NCBI GenBank assembly: GCA_017940465.1
Contig: JAGAYN010000036.1
Coordinates: 1-64,000, forward strand
DNA length: 64,000 bases
Reading direction: 5' to 3'
Source: Bacteroidales bacterium
GTDB lineage: Bacteria > Bacteroidota > Bacteroidia > Bacteroidales > P3
Of this stretch, positions 59,871 through 64,000 are shown in pieces. Below the pieces are notes generated by a model. That model was not told the DNA's origin. It did not search any database and saw only the letters and a list, made by a program, of their open reading frames with translations. Made by a program: the position numbers and the translations under genes. Each line of letters starts with the position of its first letter. Position 1 is the stretch's first letter.

Positions 59871-59900
59871 ACGGGTGCCGCCATAGCGACACCCGTTTTT
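59871..59900. terminator. Bidirectional terminator
   Basis: ACGGGTG / CACCCGT stem with an inner CGC/GCG pair. It is followed by TTTTT on plus and by TTTGTTGTTT on minus, so it can end both the fragment transcript and gcvP (minus, stop at 59915). Confidence 0.75.
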
Positions 59901-59914
59901 CTACGTAGCCATCA

Positions 59915-62764
59915 CTACTCTGCCCAGACGGCCTGCAGGTTGCGGTCGCCATAGGCATCGTCGATCTTGCTGATGGTGGGCCAGTACTTCTCCACGTGGG
60001 GCAGCGGGAAGGCTGCCTTCTGGCGGCTGTAGGGAAGCGTCCACTCGTCGGCACAGAGCACCTGCATGGTGTGCGGGGCGTTGCAGATGGGGTTGCACTT
60101 CTCGTCGCTCTTGCCGGTCATGATGTCCTCAATCTCGGCACGGATGGCGATCATGGCGTCGCAGAAGCGATCCAGCTCGGAGAGGGGCTCGCTCTCGGTA
60201 GGCTCCACCATGAGGGTGTTGTGGACAGGGAAGGCCACGGTGGGGGCATGGAAGCCATAGTCCATGAGGCGCTTGGCCACGTCGCCCACGCTCACCTTGA
60301 GGCTGAACTGGCTGAAATCCACTATCATCTCGTGGCCACACATGCCATTCTTGCCGGTATAGAGAATCTTGTAGTGCTTCTCCAAACGGGCGCGGAGGTA
60401 GTTGGCGTTGAGAATGGCATGCTTGGTGGCCTCGGTCAGGCCGTCGCCGCCGAGCATGAGGAGGTAGCCGTAGGTGATGGGCAGGAGGTAGGCGCTGCCA
60501 TAAGGGGCGGCAGCCATGGTGTTGCCCTTGCTGCCACCGACACTGACCACAGGGTGCGAAGGCAGGTAGTCCACCAGTTTCTCACTGACGCAGATCGGTC
60601 CCACGCCGGGGCCGCCACCGCCATGGGGCATGGCGAAGGTCTTGTGCAGGTTGAGGTGGCACACATCGGCGCCCATGTGGCCGGGGCTGGTGAGGCCCAC
60701 CTGGGCGTTCATGTTGGCACCGTCCATGTAGACCAAAGCACCTGCATCGTGGATAATCTTGATGATGTCGAGCACACCCTCCTCGAAAGCGCCATGCGTC
60801 GAGGGGTAGGTAATCATGAGGCAGGAGAGGGTGTCGCGGTACTGCTCGGCCTTGGCACGGAGGTCGTCGATGTCCACGTCGCCGCGGTCGTTGCACTTCA
60901 CCACCACCACCACCATGCCAGCCTTGGCGGCCGAGGCGGGGTTGGTGCCGTGGGCCGAGGCGGGAATGAGGCATACGTTGCGCTGGCCCTGGCCGTTGGC
61001 GATGTGGTAGTTGCGGATGACGGTGAGGCCGCTGTACTCGCCATAGGCTCCGGAGTTGGGCTGCAGCGAGCAGCCGGCGAAGCCCGTGATGACGGAGAGG
61101 CGGCGCTCGATGTCGTGAATCATCTCGGTGTAGCCCTCGGTCTGGTCGGCGGGCACAAAGGGATGCATGCTGGCGAACTGGCTCCACGAGAGGGGCATCA
61201 TCTCGGCGGCGGCGTTGAGTTTCATGGTGCAGGAGCCAAGCGGTATCATAGCGCGGTTGAGCGAGAGGTCCTTCTCCTCGAGACGCTTGATATAACGCAT
61301 CATGGAGGTTTCGTCGTGATAGCTGTTGAAGACCCTTTGGGTGAGGTACTTGGAACTGCGCTTGAGGTCGGCAGGAAGCAGATCTATCGCGTTCTGGCAG
61401 CAGTTGCCGCCGCACTGGATGGGCTGTGCGGCCTTGCCGGCTGCCTCGGCCAACACAGCCACGATGGCCTCGAGGTCGGCCCGCGACGTAGTCTCGTCGA
61501 TGGAGATTCCGATGCACTCGGGGCAGATGTAGCGGAAATTAATCTGATGCTTCTCTGCCACTTGGCAGACCTGCTCGGTCGGAACCGGGCACTGGAGGGC
61601 CAGGGTGTCGAAGAAAGCGCGGTTGTGCTGCTTGTAGCCGTACTGCTCCAGTTCAGAAGCCAACTTGTGGGCCATGCCCATGATATTGACTGCGATGCGG
61701 CAGATACCCTCCGGGCCATGCCATACGGCGTAGAAGCCGCTCATGTTGGCCACCAGCGCCGAGGCGGTGCAGATGTTGGAGGTGGCTTTGTCGCGCTTGA
61801 TGTGTTGCTCACGCATGCCGAGGGCCATGCGGAGGGCGGGGTTGCCCTTGGCGTCGATGCTCCAGCCGATGATGCGGCCGGGGAAAGCACGCTTGAAGGC
61901 ATCGGTGAAGGCGAAGAAGCCTGCGGCGGGACCGCCGAAGCCCATCGGGATGCCGAAGCGCTGGGCAGAACCGAAGGCGCAGTCGGCTCCCATCTCGCCA
62001 GGGCTCTTCATCACGGCCAAGGCCATGAGGTCCGTCGCCATGCCGACGAAGATACCCTTCTCATGGCATCGGGTCACAAAAGCCGACCAGTCCAGAGCCT
62101 CGCCGAACTGGTTGGGGTACTGCACGAAGGCGGCGAAGTAGCTGCCGTCGAGCTCGGTGCGCTCGGCCTTGCCCGTGACCACCTCGATGCCGCGCGGAGC
62201 AGCGTTGGTCTGCATGACGGCCAGCGTTTGGGGCAGGATGCCCTCATCGACAAACACCTTGCAGACTCCGTTTTTGACGGCATCGCGCGAGCGGCTGTTA
62301 AAGAACATGATCATGGCCTCGCCAGCAGCCGTGGCCTCGTCGAGAAGGCTGGCGTTGGAAAGCGGCAGACCAGTCATGTCGGCCACCATGGTCTGATAAT
62401 TCATCAAAGCCTCGAGTCGGCCCTGTGAAATCTCGGTCTGGTAGGGCGTGTAGCTGGTGTACCAACCGGGGTTCTCGAACACATTGCGCATGATGACGGC
62501 AGGGGTGATGGTGCCGTAGTAGCCCATGCCGATATAGGTCTTGTAGAGACGGTTCTTCTTGGCCAGCGAACGGCACCGGCCCAGGAACTCATACTCGTTG
62601 ATGCCATCCTCGAGCGGCAGGGGTTTCCCTGTGCGGATAGCGGAAGGGACGGTCTTGTCGATGAGCTCGTCCATCGTGCTGACACCGATGGTCTGCAGCA
62701 TTTTCTTCACATCGGCCTCGTTGGAGACGCCGTTGTGACGGGGGGTAAAATTGTTGGTTATCAT
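59915..62764 (-). CDS. gcvP: Glycine dehydrogenase (decarboxylating), P protein, single chain
   Basis: A 949-residue PLP enzyme of the glycine cleavage system. It decarboxylates glycine and passes the aminomethyl group to the lipoyl H protein. The N-terminal half carries YTPYQTEISQGRLEALMNYQ. The PLP lysine is Lys708 in LHKTFAMPHGGGGPGVGPI; the Gly-rich loop HGTNPASAAKAGM and the GSKGNTMAAAPYGSA motif are intact. It is the fused alpha-beta form. gcvT and gcvH are not in the window. No riboswitch is visible in the 40-bp gap upstream. Confidence 0.97.
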   Translation of the reverse strand: MITNNFTPRHNGVSNEADVKKMLQTIGVSTMDELIDKTVPSAIRTGKPLPLEDGINEYEFLGRCRSLAKKNRLYKTYIGMGYYGTITPAVIMRNVFENPGWYTSYTPYQTEISQGRLEALMNYQTMVADMTGLPLSNASLLDEATAAGEAMIMFFNSRSRDAVKNGVCKVFVDEGILPQTLAVMQTNAAPRGIEVVTGKAERTELDGSYFAAFVQYPNQFGEALDWSAFVTRCHEKGIFVGMATDLMALAVMKSPGEMGADCAFGSAQRFGIPMGFGGPAAGFFAFTDAFKRAFPGRIIGWSIDAKGNPALRMALGMREQHIKRDKATSNICTASALVANMSGFYAVWHGPEGICRIAVNIMGMAHKLASELEQYGYKQHNRAFFDTLALQCPVPTEQVCQVAEKHQINFRYICPECIGISIDETTSRADLEAIVAVLAEAAGKAAQPIQCGGNCCQNAIDLLPADLKRSSKYLTQRVFNSYHDETSMMRYIKRLEEKDLSLNRAMIPLGSCTMKLNAAAEMMPLSWSQFASMHPFVPADQTEGYTEMIHDIERRLSVITGFAGCSLQPNSGAYGEYSGLTVIRNYHIANGQGQRNVCLIPASAHGTNPASAAKAGMVVVVVKCNDRGDVDIDDLRAKAEQYRDTLSCLMITYPSTHGAFEEGVLDIIKIIHDAGALVYMDGANMNAQVGLTSPGHMGADVCHLNLHKTFAMPHGGGGPGVGPICVSEKLVDYLPSHPVVSVGGSKGNTMAAAPYGSAYLLPITYGYLLMLGGDGLTEATKHAILNANYLRARLEKHYKILYTGKNGMCGHEMIVDFSQFSLKVSVGDVAKRLMDYGFHAPTVAFPVHNTLMVEPTESEPLSELDRFCDAMIAIRAEIEDIMTGKSDEKCNPICNAPHTMQVLCADEWTLPYSRQKAAFPLPHVEKYWPTISKIDDAYGDRNLQAVWAE

Positions 62765-62804
62765 GATGAATGATGTATTTTTTTAAGACTATAGAAACAA
62801 CATG

Positions 62805-64000
62805 TTAACGGGTGCGGCGGCGCGAAGGAAGTTCCTTGTTCGTATTGACGAAGAAGCGGGTGCGCAGCACACGGTGCATGGTCTCGACACGGACCATGTA
62901 GGGACCCGGCGAGAAGCGGTTCATGTCCAGACTGCCCTTGCGCCCATTGCTGTAGTGGATGCACTCGCCCAACTGGTTGTAGAGCGACACCGAGAGCACC
63001 TTCTCCCTGCGCGAGAACTGCCAGCGAAGTATCTTGCTCTCGCTGTCGAGGTTGATTTCGGAGATGTTGTTGATGGAAGTAGTCTCTTCGATGAAGTCCA
63101 CCGTGTCGTGCACCACCTTGTAGCCCTCCTTGTAGACGGTGTCGACAAGGTAGATGGTGTCGCGCACCAACATGGTGGTGAGGGGTTGCATACGTGCCTG
63201 GACGGAGAGATTATCGGAAGCGATGAAGCGACGGGGGTTGTCCTTATCGCCATCCGACCAGCCTATGAAGCCGTAGCCGGGGCTGCAGACGACCGTCAAC
63301 TTGACGCTGTCGCCATAGTTGAACTGGCCTGCGCCAGTGACGGTGCCGGCAATGGCATTGTCAGGATAGGCCGACACTCGGATATGGCAGCTGCCATAGG
63401 ACGAGAAGGGGCCGAACGATTTCCACATGGCATGCTTGCTGTAGAGGTTCTTGCTCACGCAGGGCACCTTGTAGGGGATGCCTTTCTTCACCTCGGAGAA
63501 CGAGGTCATGGCCATCTCAGGAGGGGTGTTCGCCCTGAGGGTCACCTGCTTCAGACCGATGCAATGGTAGAATGCCCTGCCGCCAATCTGCCTGACCGAG
63601 GCACCCAGGACAAGCGACGTCAGCGAATGGCACTGGTGAAATGCGCATTCTCCAATGGAGGTCACCTTGTCGGGAATCACCAGTCGGCCGGAGATGGAGT
63701 TGCAGTAGGCAAAGGCATAGGAGCCGATGGTCTCCAGCGAGGCAGGCAACTGAATGGAATCCGTCAGGCCGTCGAGGCCGCAGAAAGCATACTCGGGTAT
63801 CGACCTCACACCCTCGACAAATCTGATGTGCCTCAGGCTACGGCAGTTTCCGAAAGTGGTCATGCTCATGGAGCCACCCATTTCCCTGCAGTTCTCCGCA
63901 CGGAAAATCACCTCGGTGATGGACGAGCATCCGTAGAATGCGGAATTGCCAATGGATTGGATGTTCTCACCGATGACAATGCTCCCCCTCAATCCCGTGC
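62805..64000 (-). CDS. BspA-like leucine-rich-repeat surface protein, N-terminus outside window
   Basis: Open frame to the window edge, at least 397 residues visible. The order is five or more BspA/LRR_5 repeats (IGNSAFYGCSSITEVIF, IPEYAFCGLDGLT, IGSYAFAYCNSISG, IGECAFHQCHSLTSLVL, IGGRAFYHCIGLKQVTL), then an InlB/BACON-like beta module (GTVTGAGQFNYGDSVKLTV, about 210-260). A C-terminal 80-residue domain with VSLYNQLGECIHYSNG and GPYMVRVETMHRVLRTRFFV has the form of a type IX secretion sorting domain. It is probably surface displayed and adhesive. The real start lies upstream of this window on the minus strand. Confidence 0.85.
   Translation of the reverse strand, partial: TGLRGSIVIGENIQSIGNSAFYGCSSITEVIFRAENCREMGGSMSMTTFGNCRSLRHIRFVEGVRSIPEYAFCGLDGLTDSIQLPASLETIGSYAFAYCNSISGRLVIPDKVTSIGECAFHQCHSLTSLVLGASVRQIGGRAFYHCIGLKQVTLRANTPPEMAMTSFSEVKKGIPYKVPCVSKNLYSKHAMWKSFGPFSSYGSCHIRVSAYPDNAIAGTVTGAGQFNYGDSVKLTVVCSPGYGFIGWSDGDKDNPRRFIASDNLSVQARMQPLTTMLVRDTIYLVDTVYKEGYKVVHDTVDFIEETTSINNISEINLDSESKILRWQFSRREKVLSVSLYNQLGECIHYSNGRKGSLDMNRFSPGPYMVRVETMHRVLRTRFFVNTNKELPSRRRTR

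Noticed and set aside
59996..62428. 810-codon plus-strand ORF
   Set aside because: Antisense of gcvP, which has an intact PLP-binding motif.
62765..62804. Glycine riboswitch before gcvP
   Set aside because: Only 40 bp separate gcvP from the next gene and no aptamer-like structure fits.

Overview
The window is a GC-rich (roughly 60% by eye) chromosomal segment of a Bacteroidales bacterium. Several things support this: Bacteroidetes-type promoters (-7 box TAnnTTTG) recur before genes; Bacteroidetes-only families are present (DUF6261-like, DUF6266-like, OMP_b-brl-type receptor with a carboxypeptidase-like N-domain, a Porin_10-like protein, DUF4369, a DUF3127-type SSB-like protein); there is an ExbB-ExbD-ExbD cluster; and the last gene is a BspA-like leucine-rich surface protein with a C-terminal sorting-type domain. 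Species or family cannot be named from the sequence. Butyrate kinase and histidine ammonia-lyase suggest an anaerobic, amino-acid-using gut-type lifestyle (inference).

Layout. 1-1.3 kb: 3' end of groEL. 1.3-12 kb is an accessory, rearranged region. It holds a DUF6261-like gene and two truncated copies of its 5' end, an SDR/HxlR pair, a secreted unknown, a TonB-receptor-like barrel whose 3' end runs into one of the fragments, pieces of a second groEL flanking a PIN toxin-antitoxin operon, a low-GC PglC/PglD-like glycan pair behind a 108-bp inverted repeat, and a dead zeta-type kinase/partner pair. 11.9-19.7 kb: peroxiredoxin, then a TetR-TolC-MFP-RND efflux operon with a PII-like protein, then yajC. 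19.9-24 kb: a lipoprotein, an M13 metallopeptidase and ilvE. 24-31.9 kb (plus strand): a CAU tRNA, ruvX, def, a TPR lipoprotein, a divergent PPDK-like protein, a Nif3-like protein, a zinc-ribbon protein and hutH. 32-33.4 kb: a DUF6266-like gene and a repeat-rich structured intergenic region. 33.4-38 kb: a TPR protein, a prenyl diphosphate synthase and the exbB/exbD cluster. 38.1-46.6 kb: corA, a YfcC-type carrier, a secreted unknown, dxs, an acyl-ACP thioesterase and argS. 46.7-53.6 kb: an AbiE-type toxin-antitoxin pair, then a compact plus-strand run (SSB-like, 5-formyl-THF cyclo-ligase, unknown, panD, flippase-like, trxB, porin). 53.6-64 kb: terC, a split chromate transporter, buk, FKBP, a short aroC, a DUF4369 lipoprotein, a porin fragment, gcvP and the BspA-like gene, which runs off the window.

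The most unusual signal is the set of captured gene fragments in 1.3-10 kb. Short pieces of groEL and of the DUF6261-like gene recur downstream. Two of them follow a shared leader repeat of about 48 bp, and the pieces end in terminator-like hairpins. The groEL remnant carries small extra segments that start with the same sequence at GAG/AAC positions. A second theme is a set of intergenic repeats with an 11-bp period at five sites. A third is a PPDK-like protein that keeps the ATP-grasp and phosphohistidine parts but has an unrelated helical C-terminus in place of the PEP/pyruvate barrel.
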